DNA of 64,000 nucleotides from NCBI GenBank assembly GCA_964494625.1, contig CAZBRT010000001.1, positions 1 to 64,000 of the forward strand, in the 5' to 3' direction. Shown here in pieces: positions 27,630 through 36,122 of this stretch. Numbering within the stretch: the first letter of the stretch is position 1; each line of letters opens with the position of its first letter. The notes beneath the pieces were generated by a model. The model was given only the letters and a program-made list of their open reading frames with translations, did no database searches and was not told the DNA's origin. This stretch comes from UBA2784 sp964494625 (GTDB lineage: Bacteria; Pseudomonadota; Alphaproteobacteria; Micropepsales; Micropepsaceae). The position numbers and the translations under genes were made by a program.

Positions 27630-27890
27630 TCAGCTTGGGCCGGGGCCGGGGCGATTAGCACGGTTGCTGATCCTGCACTCTTTCCGGTCTTCCCTGGGCA
27701 ATGTGAAACAAGGGAACCGATTAGGGAGAAAAGGTCCCTGCGCAGTGATTGCCGTTGCGCTGAAATTTGCGGCAAAGGCGGCGCTCTGAGAAATCCGGTT
27801 TTGAGCGCCTGGCTGCGCCGAAAGTCCAACGCCGGCCGAGAGCGCAAGTGCGCCCAATCCCAAAATCAGTTTTGCCGAAAAGCTGGCCAT
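27630..27890 (-). CDS. Small exported protein (86 aa)
   Basis: The ATG at 27890 has GGAG seven bases upstream. The product begins MASFSAKLILGLGALALS followed by AGVGLSAQPG, a convincing Sec signal peptide with a likely cut after LSA. The mature part is about 60 residues, polar, with two Cys (FPCFTLPREDRKECRIS) that could form a disulfide, and a basic Pro/Gly-rich end. No family is recognised. It lies between the polymerase-like gene and the antiterminator on the same strand. It may be a periplasmic accessory of the polysaccharide system. Confidence 0.5.
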   Translation of the reverse strand: MASFSAKLILGLGALALSAGVGLSAQPGAQNRISQSAAFAANFSATAITAQGPFLPNRFPCFTLPREDRKECRISNRANRPGPGPS

Positions 27891-28339
27891 ACCGCAGCTC
27901 CAAAATTTCACCGGCCCGAAAATCCCGGCCGCGGTTAGTTTGTATCATGCACAGACCAACCTTGCCAAGGCCTTATCAGGGGAAATTGATCATAAGGGCC
28001 TGCTCCACAAGAGATTTTCTGCGCAGGCCGAAACAGGTGACGTGAAGCACAATGTTTCCGGAACTTCCAATTTCACGCCTTTTTGTGTTTTTTATTTCTT
28101 TGACGACCCGAGTGCTAGCTACCCGAGTGCGAATTGTGTCAACAGCGCCTGAGGCTGTTTGTCCGCGCAGCGCATTCGCAAGGCCGAAGGTTCTGGCTAA
28201 GTAACTGAAAATCGCTAGTGAAAATCCGCTTTGGTGACGAGGCGATCCTACCTCCCCCCAGCCCATTACCCCTCGGCGTCAAAACTCTTGGAGCGGTTGC
28301 TTGCGTGTGCCGTCGACAGCTCTTCAGAAGTGATGAAAG
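27891..28339. other. AT-richer intergenic region
   Basis: No gene is seen. The region is locally AT-rich (around 28079-28102) and contains the direct repeats at 28106-28130. A perfect 6-bp inverted repeat AACAGC/GCTGTT lies at 28141-28159. It separates the polymerase-like gene (ending at 28340) from the small exported protein and likely carries promoter and terminator functions. Confidence 0.45.
28106..28130. repeat. Two direct repeats of a 10-mer
   Basis: acccgagtgc occurs perfectly at 28106-28115 and 28121-28130, start to start 15 bp, within an AT-rich stretch upstream of the small exported protein and antiterminator genes. The spacing suits binding of a regulator dimer on one DNA face only loosely. 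No known consensus is recognised. Confidence 0.4.
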
Positions 28340-29833
28340 TCACGATCGGGGCCGGTGCGGGGTACGCACGGGAGCTGGCCGCGAACGCCCCGTCCCAATT
28401 TTTTGGGCCACATTGCGGACCATTCTGGCCGCCGGCAGCGGACACACGTTAAAGACATAACCCAGCATGAAAGCCAAAAGGCCGGAAAGCGCCATTGTGC
28501 GTTCGGGATAGTCCACAAGGCCATGGACCATCACAAGAACCAGACCAGCGACACAGACACGCTTCAACTGACGCTGTCCCGAATCAAACTTGGGAGAAGT
28601 GTTCTCAGTCCACACCTTCAGCGCCGCATCGCGCGCATTCTGGCCAAAGCCCTGACGATAGCCCAAGACGAGACCATAGGCTGCAAGCGCCATCAGAACT
28701 GCGCCGGCGAACCCCCATTCAACCAAGATCTGAATATAAAGATTGTGCGCTTCATTGATGATGAACGGGGTCATTGCTTCCACTGGCTCGTGGACGAGGT
28801 AAGCCAATTCGAACGTGCCAACTCCCGTGCCGAACGGAAAATGTGCCCAGGCAAGGTCGAGACCCGCGACCCACATGATCGGGCGGTGCTCACTCTGGAA
28901 GAAAGTGTCTTTCAGGGTTCCCGTGAGCTCTGCCGAAAAATAGAGAAGCGCAATCCCGGCGCTCAGCACCATGAACATCCGCCCGGCGAGCCGACTTTCA
29001 AATTGCTGACGCGCTTCAAGCGCAAGAAAAATCAGGGCCATGACACTGAGGATGATGGCCGCGCGCGAGCCGGAACTGATCCCGATAACCACCACAATCG
29101 TGACAATTATGGCGATGAGGGCATTGCGCATGAACATTGCCTGCACTGAATGACCATCAACGCCAAGGCGTCCAAGTACTGCCGGCAGGAGCATGATCAG
29201 GAGCGCACTGGCAAAACCAAAATGATTGGGGTTCTCGAAAAACCCGGAAGAGATGCCAAGCTCCTGGCCGAGTACGCGAAGCCCCTCAGACGCCGGAAAA
29301 AGGCTTTGCAGGGCTCCAAGCAAAAGACTTGAAGCAAGCCCCAAGCTTGCCACCTGAAGAAACCGGATGGTTCCACGGGGAGGCAAGACAAGGCCGAGAA
29401 CAAAGAAAGCCAGGGGAAAGCCCATCGCGGCGGCAGACAGCCACGTTGCCAAGGGGACTGTACTGACCGGAAACCACGGGACGTCGAGACCAGAAGTCTC
29501 GAACACGGCTTGCACGGGTCCATGACCGGGCAGAGACGTCCAAAGCCACGGTGGCAAAGGTACAAGCTGCAAGAGGGGTACTGCCACAAAAAGTGAGGCC
29601 AATCCCCATGCGGCGCCAATGACGGGCGGTCGCAATCGGTAAAACCTCAGCGCGACACCAGCTATCAACAGCGCGGCCAAGAGGGCATGGACCGCATCCC
29701 GCTCAAGCCATTTTCCCGTGTAGCCGCCATAGAGAACGGCGAAAAACGCGAATGCGCCACCCATCAAGGCCAGTGGCGTTCCGTCGGCCCTTGCCATGGC
29801 AGCGATCAGGCGATCAGCTTTGGCGCGAAGCAT
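28340..29833 (-). CDS. O-antigen ligase/polymerase family protein (second copy)
   Basis: The 497-residue membrane protein has about 12 hydrophobic segments and the Wzy_C/O-antigen ligase signature: SSGFFENPNHFGFASALLI, SSGSRAAIILSVMALI and the periplasmic loop FPFGTGVGTFELAYLVHEP, with NEAHNLYIQILVEWG. The ATG at 29833 has GGAGAGGG directly upstream and starts a basic, amphipathic N-terminus; an upstream in-frame extension to 29983 is unlikely. It is divergent from the CpsB-Wza-Wzc operon across 332 bp. It may be the polymerase matched to that export system or a ligase. Confidence 0.85.
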   Translation of the reverse strand: MLRAKADRLIAAMARADGTPLALMGGAFAFFAVLYGGYTGKWLERDAVHALLAALLIAGVALRFYRLRPPVIGAAWGLASLFVAVPLLQLVPLPPWLWTSLPGHGPVQAVFETSGLDVPWFPVSTVPLATWLSAAAMGFPLAFFVLGLVLPPRGTIRFLQVASLGLASSLLLGALQSLFPASEGLRVLGQELGISSGFFENPNHFGFASALLIMLLPAVLGRLGVDGHSVQAMFMRNALIAIIVTIVVVIGISSGSRAAIILSVMALIFLALEARQQFESRLAGRMFMVLSAGIALLYFSAELTGTLKDTFFQSEHRPIMWVAGLDLAWAHFPFGTGVGTFELAYLVHEPVEAMTPFIINEAHNLYIQILVEWGFAGAVLMALAAYGLVLGYRQGFGQNARDAALKVWTENTSPKFDSGQRQLKRVCVAGLVLVMVHGLVDYPERTMALSGLLAFMLGYVFNVCPLPAARMVRNVAQKIGTGRSRPAPVRTPHRPRS

Positions 29834-30165
29834 TTGCCCTCTCCATCCACCCAAGAACCCCAAGCACCCCAAATCCGAACGCCTAGCGACACAGCGAGCG
29901 TCCCCGTCACAGCGAGCGTCCCCGTCACAGATGGCGGGTTCGCAATCCGGGATCGCGGACCGCACACCACCCCGCGCCAGCAATCAGGTCAAGGTTGAAG
30001 CCGGGGCCGGGCCGGAAATTCTCCAGGCTCCAGCGGAATGGCGTTTGCAATGGCGTTTCAGTGGTCGCGATCACAATTCCGCCTTTCGCAACGCTGGACA
30101 CTTCAGATAGGCTATAACATTAAAGTCAGAGACCCCCGCCCCTGCCTTTGATGTGAACCGCTGCC
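29834..30165. other. Divergent promoter region of polymerase and export genes
   Basis: No gene is seen. The region separates the divergent polymerase-like and CpsB genes and holds an 18-bp tandem repeat (29890-29930). A TATAAC sequence at 30113-30118 could be a -10 element for the plus-strand operon, but no good -35 sequence lies at the right distance. Confidence 0.45.
29890..29930. repeat. 18-bp tandem repeat, 2.3 copies
   Basis: The unit cacagcgagcgtccccgt is present twice without mismatch (29890-29907, 29908-29925), followed by five bases of a third copy. It lies about 57 bp upstream of the polymerase start, in the divergent promoter region. It could be a regulator site array or a slippage product. 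Confidence 0.6.
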
Positions 30166-30915
30166 GTGATCGACCTTCACTGCCATATGCTCCCTGGAAT
30201 TGACGATGGCGCGCGTTCGCTTGACGTTGCCCTGGAGATGGCCCGCATTGCGGTTGATGACGGAATTAGCGTGACCGCGTGCACGCCGCATCTGTTGCCT
30301 GGTCTTTTTGACAATCCAGGACCGGCTGTCCGCCGTATGATCATCGACTTCAAGGAGCAATTGGTCGAGGCGGGCATCCCCCTGCAGATCACGACAGGGG
30401 CCGACGTCCATCTGACGCCCCATACGGTTTCGGAAATCAAGTCCGGCCATGCCCTTACCCTGAACGACACGCTCTATTTCCTGCTTGAACCACCCCACAT
30501 CACCCCACCGCCGGGATTCTTCGGGGCTGTCACCAAGATAAAGGACAGCGGGTTCATTCCCGTCATCACCCATCCCGAGCGTCTGGCGTGGATCGAACCG
30601 CACTACCCCGTGTTCCAGAAGCTTGCCCATTATGGATGTCTCATGCAGTTGACGGCTGGCGCGCTTCTGGGGCAATTCGGTGCGCGTGCCGAGCATGTTT
30701 CCTGGCGGATGATCGACGAGGGTCTCGTTGATGTTGTTGCCAGCGATGCCCACAGTGCAGGTCGCCGACGCCCCGTCCTTTCGCACGCGCGCCGCCTTGT
30801 CGAATCCCGTTTCGGGCCTGAACTTTCCCGAAAGCTCTTTGTTGAAACACCCGCCTGCATTCTCTCCAATCGCAGCGTCGAACGCCATTTCGTCTCCCGG
30901 GCAGCACTTTCATGA
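30166..30915 (+). CDS. CpsB/CapC-type PHP tyrosine phosphatase
   Basis: The 249-residue protein has the PHP-fold metal motifs: IDLHCHMLPGIDDGARS, a TPHL segment, TGADVHLTPH, FIPVITHPERLAW and VASDAHSAGRR. Members of the CpsB/YwqE group are manganese-dependent phosphotyrosine phosphatases that dephosphorylate the BY-kinase of the export machine, here the Wzc at 31715. Translation starts at GTG 30166; no strong ribosome binding site is visible. The stop overlaps the Wza-like gene by 4 bp. This Gram-positive-type phosphatase replaces the Wzb low-molecular-weight phosphatase. Confidence 0.9.
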   Translation: MIDLHCHMLPGIDDGARSLDVALEMARIAVDDGISVTACTPHLLPGLFDNPGPAVRRMIIDFKEQLVEAGIPLQITTGADVHLTPHTVSEIKSGHALTLNDTLYFLLEPPHITPPPGFFGAVTKIKDSGFIPVITHPERLAWIEPHYPVFQKLAHYGCLMQLTAGALLGQFGARAEHVSWRMIDEGLVDVVASDAHSAGRRRPVLSHARRLVESRFGPELSRKLFVETPACILSNRSVERHFVSRAALS

Positions 30916-31658
30916 AGCAGAACGCGGAAATCCAGGCCATCCAGGAATCAAGCACCAAGCTGCGATTCATGCCGTTGTCCCGCGTGCGACGCGGCATTGC
31001 GCTCGTCTGCCTGATCGCGCTTGCCGGCTGTGCCTCGGGCGGGCCGAGTGCTGCTATGGTGGAAGGGGGGGAGTTCGGCCCGCCGGATGCGACCACCGAA
31101 GCGCCGGTCGACTATACGCTGGGGCCGGGCGATGTAATCGAGGTGCGGGTGCTTCAGGACGAACGCCTGACGCAGATCGTCCGCGTGGACGGCAACGGTC
31201 AGGTACCGCTTTCACTGGTCGGCACAGTCCGGATCGGAAGCCTTACAACAAGCGAGACCCAGGCCAAGCTCGAGGCCCTCTATGGCGAACGCTTTGTCCG
31301 AAACCCTCAGGTCACCATTTTCATCAAGGAGTACAACAGTCAGCGCGTGACGGTCATGGGAGAGGTCATTCAGCCCGGCGTGTTCCCACTGACGGGTGAG
31401 ACACGCCTCCTGGAGGCACTCGCCCTTACCCGCGGGCTTACGGCAACTGCCGATCGCAGTTCGGTCGTCATCATGCGTATCCAAGGCGGGCGGCGCGTCG
31501 GGATGCGGTTTGATCTTGATGATCTGGAATCAGGCGCGGTAGCTGACCCGAAGATCTATGCAGGCGACACTGTCGTGGTCGGCGAGTCCGCGATGCGGGC
31601 CTTGCTCGAAGACCTCAAACAGGTCGCACCCATCATCAGTGTCGTTCCCGGCATTTGA
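30912..31658 (+). CDS. Polysaccharide export lipoprotein (Wza-like)
   Basis: The 248-residue protein has a lipoprotein signal peptide after a 23-residue basic leader: RGIALVCLIALAGC, with the lipobox Cys about residue 41. The Poly_export domain begins DYTLGPGDVIEVRVLQDERL and ends with PQVTIFIKEYNSQRVTVMGE. One SLBB domain follows (VIQPGVFPLTGETRLLEALA). It would form or contribute to the outer-membrane export channel. It is shorter than E. coli Wza (about 380 residues), as in many alphaproteobacteria. It is coupled to CpsB and lies 56 bp before Wzc. Confidence 0.9.
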   Translation: MKQNAEIQAIQESSTKLRFMPLSRVRRGIALVCLIALAGCASGGPSAAMVEGGEFGPPDATTEAPVDYTLGPGDVIEVRVLQDERLTQIVRVDGNGQVPLSLVGTVRIGSLTTSETQAKLEALYGERFVRNPQVTIFIKEYNSQRVTVMGEVIQPGVFPLTGETRLLEALALTRGLTATADRSSVVIMRIQGGRRVGMRFDLDDLESGAVADPKIYAGDTVVVGESAMRALLEDLKQVAPIISVVPGI

Positions 31659-31714
31659 TCCATACGGCACGGCGGTAATTGAAATTCATGAACCAGGAAG
31701 GAAGAAACCTGCCA

Positions 31715-34195
31715 ATGTCGAACACCGGGCGCAGGTCCGGTGGACGGCTTCCCGTTGCGCGAAGCAGCGACGCTTTCCTGCCGTCCTATCCCGTTGCCTA
31801 CCAGCCTGAAGGCGAGCCGGCTGGCCCCCAAATCGTGAGCGTCCTGCTGCGGCTGCTTTCGGCCCTTTTGAAGCACCGCTTGCTTGTCGCCCTCATCGTT
31901 TCGGCAAGCCTTGCCATTGCCGTACTCTACACTTTGCTGTCGACGCCCATGTATCGTGCAACATCGACGATCCAGATCGAGCGCGAACAGGCGAACGTGA
32001 CGAGCTTCGAAGGGCTCGATACCCAGGAGGGCGCGCGGCCGGAGTTCTATCGTACCCAGTATGAACTCTTGCGGAGCCGGGCCCTTGCCGATCAGGTCGT
32101 GTCGAACCTCTCGCTTGTCGGCATCGACCCCTCCCTTCTGACATCCCGCTCGCTCCTGAGCGCGACACTCTCGGCGATTGGCAGCATCTTCAAGAGTGAG
32201 TCGGGCGAGTCCGGTCAGGCCGATGCAGACGGACCACAGAAAGAAGCTGAGGGACTTGCGGGGTTGCTTTTCTCCAACATTGATATCGAGCCGGTCGCCC
32301 TCTCCCAGATCGTTGCGATCTCCTTTGCCGCGCCCGATCCCGAAATGGCGGCAAAGATCGCCAATGGCTATGCCGATTCCTTCATCCGCTATAATCTTGC
32401 CCGAAAAGTCGAAGCAACCGGCTATGCCCGCCGGTTCCTTGAAGAGCAATTGGCCCTGACCAAGGCAAAGCTCGAAGAAAGCGAGCGCGCTGCCGTCGAA
32501 TATGCCCAGCGCGAGCAAATCACCGATATCATCAACGTCACGTCGACGCTTGAGGCACGCCTTGCACAGCTGGGACTGCAATTGAGCGAGACCACAGCCG
32601 CAAGGATCACGGCCGAAGAGGACCGGCGTGTCGCCCAGGGCAATGCCAACACGACTGAAGCCGTAATGAGCAGCCCCGAGATCCAGATCCTGCGCCAGCA
32701 ACTCGCGCAGCTGGAGATCCAGTACAATGACAAGCTGCGGATTTTCCTGCCCGAACATCCCGAGGTCATGGAACTGGCGGCGCGTATCGATTCGGTCAAC
32801 CGGCAGATCGCTGCCGAAGTCGGCAGGATCCAGGCCACGCTGGGCAATTCCGTGCAGGCATTGCTTGGTCGTGAAGAAGCTATCCGGGCGGAAATCGACA
32901 CCGTCAACGCGGAACTCTTCGCGCTGCGGGATCGCGGGATCCAGTATTCCATCCTGCGCCGTGAGGCGGACACCAACCGGACGCTCTATGAGGGCCTCCT
33001 GCAGCGCTACAAGGAGATCGGCACTGCCGGTGCAATCGGCATCAGCAATGTCTCCGTCGTCGACAGGGCTGGGGTTCCCACGAGCGCCTCGTCGCCGTCC
33101 TTGCCCCTGAACCTTTTGATTGCGCTGCTGCTTGGATGCGGCACGGCCGTACTCGTCGTGATCGCGCTTGAGCAAATGGATGACACCCTCCAGTCCCTCG
33201 ATGAGGTCGAGAGCAATCTTCGCCTTGTTCCGCTTGGCCTCCTGCCCTTGATCAAGGCGCCCGAAACACTCGACAGTGCCATCGGGAACCCGCGATCAAG
33301 CTTCTCAGAGGCTGTCCGATCGATCCGTACCGCAATCCAGTTCTCGGTCGAGAACGGCATGCCGAAGGTGATTTCAGTTACCAGTGCGCGTCCCGGCGAC
33401 GGCAAGTCCACAGCAGCCCTTGCGATCAGCCGCTCATTTGCGGAAATGGGGGTCAGGTCCGTTATCGTTGATGCGGACATGCGCAAGCCAACCCTGCACA
33501 CTTCGCTCAACCTGCCCAACACAGGCGGCCTTTCGTCAGCCCTGACCTCAGTCGGCGAGTGGCACACCCATCTGGCTGCGACTGCGATCCCCAATCTCTA
33601 CGCAATCACCGCCGGGCCTTACCCCGGCAATCCGGCTGAACTCCTCGGGAGTGAGGCCTTCCAGAAACTGATTGCCGCCCTTGAAACGGAATTTGACTTT
33701 ATCTGCATCGATTCTCCGCCCGTCATCGGCCTTGCCGATGCCCCGCTTATCGGATCCTGCGTCGAGAGCTACATCCTTGTGGCGGGAGCGGGGCGGACAT
33801 CCAAGCGCAGCATTCGCGGTGTCCTGCGACGCATGGCACAGGCCAATGCCCAGGCACTTGGGCTGGTGCTCAATTGGGTTGATCTTGAGCGCCGCACTTT
33901 CGGGTACGGCGAGTATGGCTATGGCTATGGTTATGGCGGCAGTGCCTATGGGTATGGTCAGGGGTCAGGCAGGACCGAGACCTATGACAGCCCCTTCAAA
34001 TATGGCGTCGTTGAAGAAGGTGACGAGGCCTATGCGCGCCGCATGCTCGCAAAGCGCCTTCTCCGTGAGCAGGGCAGTCGCGGTACGCAATCCGGCAAGG
34101 ACCCGTCCCTCTTCGGTTCAGACAAGGGCGGATCTGACACAGGAAATGCTGATACAACGGAGAACCCATCCCGTCGGCCGCGCCCCAAGCCATGA
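31715..34195 (+). CDS. Polysaccharide co-polymerase / tyrosine autokinase (Wzc-like)
   Basis: The 826-residue protein joins a Wzz domain to a BY-kinase. The first membrane helix is LLVALIVSASLAIAVLYTLL, long coiled-coil segments follow, and the second helix is LNLLIALLLGCGTAVLVVIA. The kinase has Walker A SARPGDGKST, Walker A' VIVDADMRKPT and Walker B FICIDSPPVIGLADA. The C-terminal tail carries a Tyr-Gly cluster (GYGEYGYGYGYGG and more, about ten Tyr), the expected autophosphorylation sites for the CpsB phosphatase. The ATG at 31715 has GGAAGGAAG upstream; 31688 is an alternative. The next gene overlaps by 4 bp. Confidence 0.92.
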   Translation: MSNTGRRSGGRLPVARSSDAFLPSYPVAYQPEGEPAGPQIVSVLLRLLSALLKHRLLVALIVSASLAIAVLYTLLSTPMYRATSTIQIEREQANVTSFEGLDTQEGARPEFYRTQYELLRSRALADQVVSNLSLVGIDPSLLTSRSLLSATLSAIGSIFKSESGESGQADADGPQKEAEGLAGLLFSNIDIEPVALSQIVAISFAAPDPEMAAKIANGYADSFIRYNLARKVEATGYARRFLEEQLALTKAKLEESERAAVEYAQREQITDIINVTSTLEARLAQLGLQLSETTAARITAEEDRRVAQGNANTTEAVMSSPEIQILRQQLAQLEIQYNDKLRIFLPEHPEVMELAARIDSVNRQIAAEVGRIQATLGNSVQALLGREEAIRAEIDTVNAELFALRDRGIQYSILRREADTNRTLYEGLLQRYKEIGTAGAIGISNVSVVDRAGVPTSASSPSLPLNLLIALLLGCGTAVLVVIALEQMDDTLQSLDEVESNLRLVPLGLLPLIKAPETLDSAIGNPRSSFSEAVRSIRTAIQFSVENGMPKVISVTSARPGDGKSTAALAISRSFAEMGVRSVIVDADMRKPTLHTSLNLPNTGGLSSALTSVGEWHTHLAATAIPNLYAITAGPYPGNPAELLGSEAFQKLIAALETEFDFICIDSPPVIGLADAPLIGSCVESYILVAGAGRTSKRSIRGVLRRMAQANAQALGLVLNWVDLERRTFGYGEYGYGYGYGGSAYGYGQGSGRTETYDSPFKYGVVEEGDEAYARRMLAKRLLREQGSRGTQSGKDPSLFGSDKGGSDTGNADTTENPSRRPRPKP

Positions 34196-35469
34196 TCGGG
34201 ATCAGCCCGAAGCTGCCTGACACAACAAATCCCCGGGGGGGCGCGAACGGCTTTTGGCTTTCCTTGTGTTTTCTGCTTTTCGCAGTGGCCGGTGCGACCG
34301 CCCTCCTGCAAGCGATCATCTCGCGAGATACATCCGGTGTAGAATATGAGGGCGGAGACTTTCTCTACCTCACAGAAGGCCCGCTGATGCGGGCCTCGGA
34401 TCTACTCCTTTCGGGAGCACAGTCCGACACAGCGTTGGCCCGCACATTGGTCGAAGATGTCCTCAAAAAGGATCCGCTCAACTCCGTAGCCGTTGAACTC
34501 TATGCCACGATTATCCGTCGGTCCGGCGATGCTCCCAGAGCCAGCCTTCTCCTTTCATTGGCCAACGAGCTCTCCCGCCACAACGGCACGGCACAGGCGA
34601 ATGAAGGGTTGGCGGCCATCCTCGACGGCAATCCCGCGCGCGCGGTCGAGATGATCGACCTGCTTTTTCGTGATCGCGGCGCCGACGTTGCCGACTCCCT
34701 TGTCAAGCTCGGCTTCACCCTGTCTGAATTCCGCTCTGCATTTGTAAGCAAGCTCGCGACAAGGCCACCCTGGCGGGAAGCCTTTTTCCAGCGATTTGTC
34801 AGGGCCAAGGCAGATTTCGGCGAACTCTCGGCTCTTGTTGCTGATCTCAAGGCAGTCGGCTCAGAACTCACCGCGGCCGAGCGCAACTTCACACTTCTTC
34901 GCGCTGTCAATTTATATGAGGTCAACTGGGCCCATGCCCTATGGCGCGAAACTGAAGCTGGCAGCGCCGGCCAGGAGGAGAATGCGCGCCCCAACAATGG
35001 CGCGTTCATGCGCGAGGTCGATGGTTCGCCATTCGACTGGGCATTCATAAAGCAAGGCGTGGTGCGCTTTACCATGCCCAACCCGACCGGCACCGGGGCG
35101 GCGGACAACGTCCTGCGCATCGAACTTGCCCGAGCGCGTCACCAATCTGCCCTTGCAAGACAATTGGTTCCGCTTACGGGCGGGCTCTGGCGTGTTCAAC
35201 TATCCGTCCGTATCGACGGCCTGGATGCGCGGCTTGGTTTCGGGGTGCGCGGCCGCTGCCTTGAGGATTCTGGAAAGATCCTGTTCGAGACTGAAGGTGT
35301 GTCAGGTGAAACCCCGTGGCAGGATGTTGCCGACACATTCGAGGTCAATCCGGAGCAATGCTCGGCTTTGTGGGTTGAACTTGCCATCATCGGAAAAGCG
35401 CCGACAGATTATGATACCGCAGGGCGCATTTTCGTGCGGGAAATCGAGATTGAGGCCGCTGAAAGATAG
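34192..35469 (+). CDS. Membrane-anchored TPR-like / carbohydrate-binding-like protein
   Basis: No named family is recognised. The 425-residue product has one N-terminal membrane helix (about 20-43, FWLSLCFLLFAVAGATALL). A helical region follows (60-245) with TPR-like spacing (ARTLVEDVLKKDPLNSVAVE, ANELSRHNGTAQANEGLAAI). The C-terminal 150 residues are rich in beta strands and resemble a carbohydrate-binding sandwich (FDWAFIKQGVVRFTMPNPTG, LWRVQLSVRIDG, paired Cys RCLED and EQCSALW). It is coupled to Wzc by a 4-bp overlap, so it probably belongs to the export machine as a periplasmic scaffold. The domain reading is by eye. Confidence 0.65.
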   Translation: MIGISPKLPDTTNPRGGANGFWLSLCFLLFAVAGATALLQAIISRDTSGVEYEGGDFLYLTEGPLMRASDLLLSGAQSDTALARTLVEDVLKKDPLNSVAVELYATIIRRSGDAPRASLLLSLANELSRHNGTAQANEGLAAILDGNPARAVEMIDLLFRDRGADVADSLVKLGFTLSEFRSAFVSKLATRPPWREAFFQRFVRAKADFGELSALVADLKAVGSELTAAERNFTLLRAVNLYEVNWAHALWRETEAGSAGQEENARPNNGAFMREVDGSPFDWAFIKQGVVRFTMPNPTGTGAADNVLRIELARARHQSALARQLVPLTGGLWRVQLSVRIDGLDARLGFGVRGRCLEDSGKILFETEGVSGETPWQDVADTFEVNPEQCSALWVELAIIGKAPTDYDTAGRIFVREIEIEAAER

Positions 35470-35494
35470 GTGCCCGCTGCGGTGACGCCCCTTT

Positions 35495-35530
35495 TCAATC
35501 GCGCCGTCTCAGCTCAATCGCGCCGTCTCA
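35495..35530. repeat. Two 17-bp direct repeats
   Basis: tcaatcgcgccgtctca occurs at 35495-35511 and again at 35514-35530, perfect, separated by gc. The second copy contains the stop codon of the broken PseI/NeuB-like fragment. This may mark the edge of a rearrangement. Confidence 0.6.
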
Positions 35531-35890
35531 ACGCTCTTCAAGCATCCCGAAATCAAGTGGCTCACCCGCCGAAATGTCGCGTGCGGCATACATCGACAGC
35601 ACCTTCTCCAGATGTTTGGGCGCAAGGCCACCGGCGGGGCGGATTGAGCTCACCATTTCGCTGGTGATGCGATCACCCCTTGAGACCGCCCTGACAACAT
35701 AGAGCGAGCGGCGCAACGCGACATTGGGAAGTTCCACCTCCTGTGGACCCTCTGCGGCTTTGCCAAGTGCCGCGTGCGCTTCCCGGCAATCCTGCACAAG
35801 CAGGCGCAGTTCGTCGGGCTCAAGCGAGAACCCGGCATCCGGTCCGCCGTCCGCGCGTGAGAGCGTAAAGTGCTTTTCAATGATTGCTGC
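35528..35890 (-). pseudogene. C-terminal fragment of a NeuB/PseI-type sialic-acid synthase
   Basis: From about 35890 down to the stop, the frame encodes AAIIEKHFTLSRADGGPDAG, then DELRLLVQDCREAHAALG and a C-terminal SAF-like domain ending in GEPLDFGM. These match the last third of PseI/NeuB, and a full-length PseI-like protein is at 39727-40791 in this window. The frame continues upstream to 36085, but that part does not resemble the synthase, so the first two thirds, including the catalytic barrel, are gone. It is too diverged from the intact copy to be a recent duplication. It is probably non-functional. Confidence 0.75.
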
Positions 35891-36122
35891 CACCAAGGCG
35901 CGGTCTTGCGCGCGCTGGGTCCGTCCACACATTGATCGGTGCGCTTGCAGCAGCACAATTGGCTGCAGCAATGATCGTGCTGGCCGAAGCGCCTGCCAGT
36001 CATCCCGCTCTCCAGGCTGGAACATGGCGCCCACTTTTGCCACGCGGAAAAGGACAGAGATGAAGGATGCGTGGGCAACGATCAAAGATGTCTTCCCTCA
36101 GATAGCCCTTTCCGCACACCAC

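Noticed and set aside
30112..30888. Long minus-strand ORF (258 residues) opposite the CpsB phosphatase
   Set aside because: It is the antisense shadow of a well-defined PHP-domain gene and has no family features.
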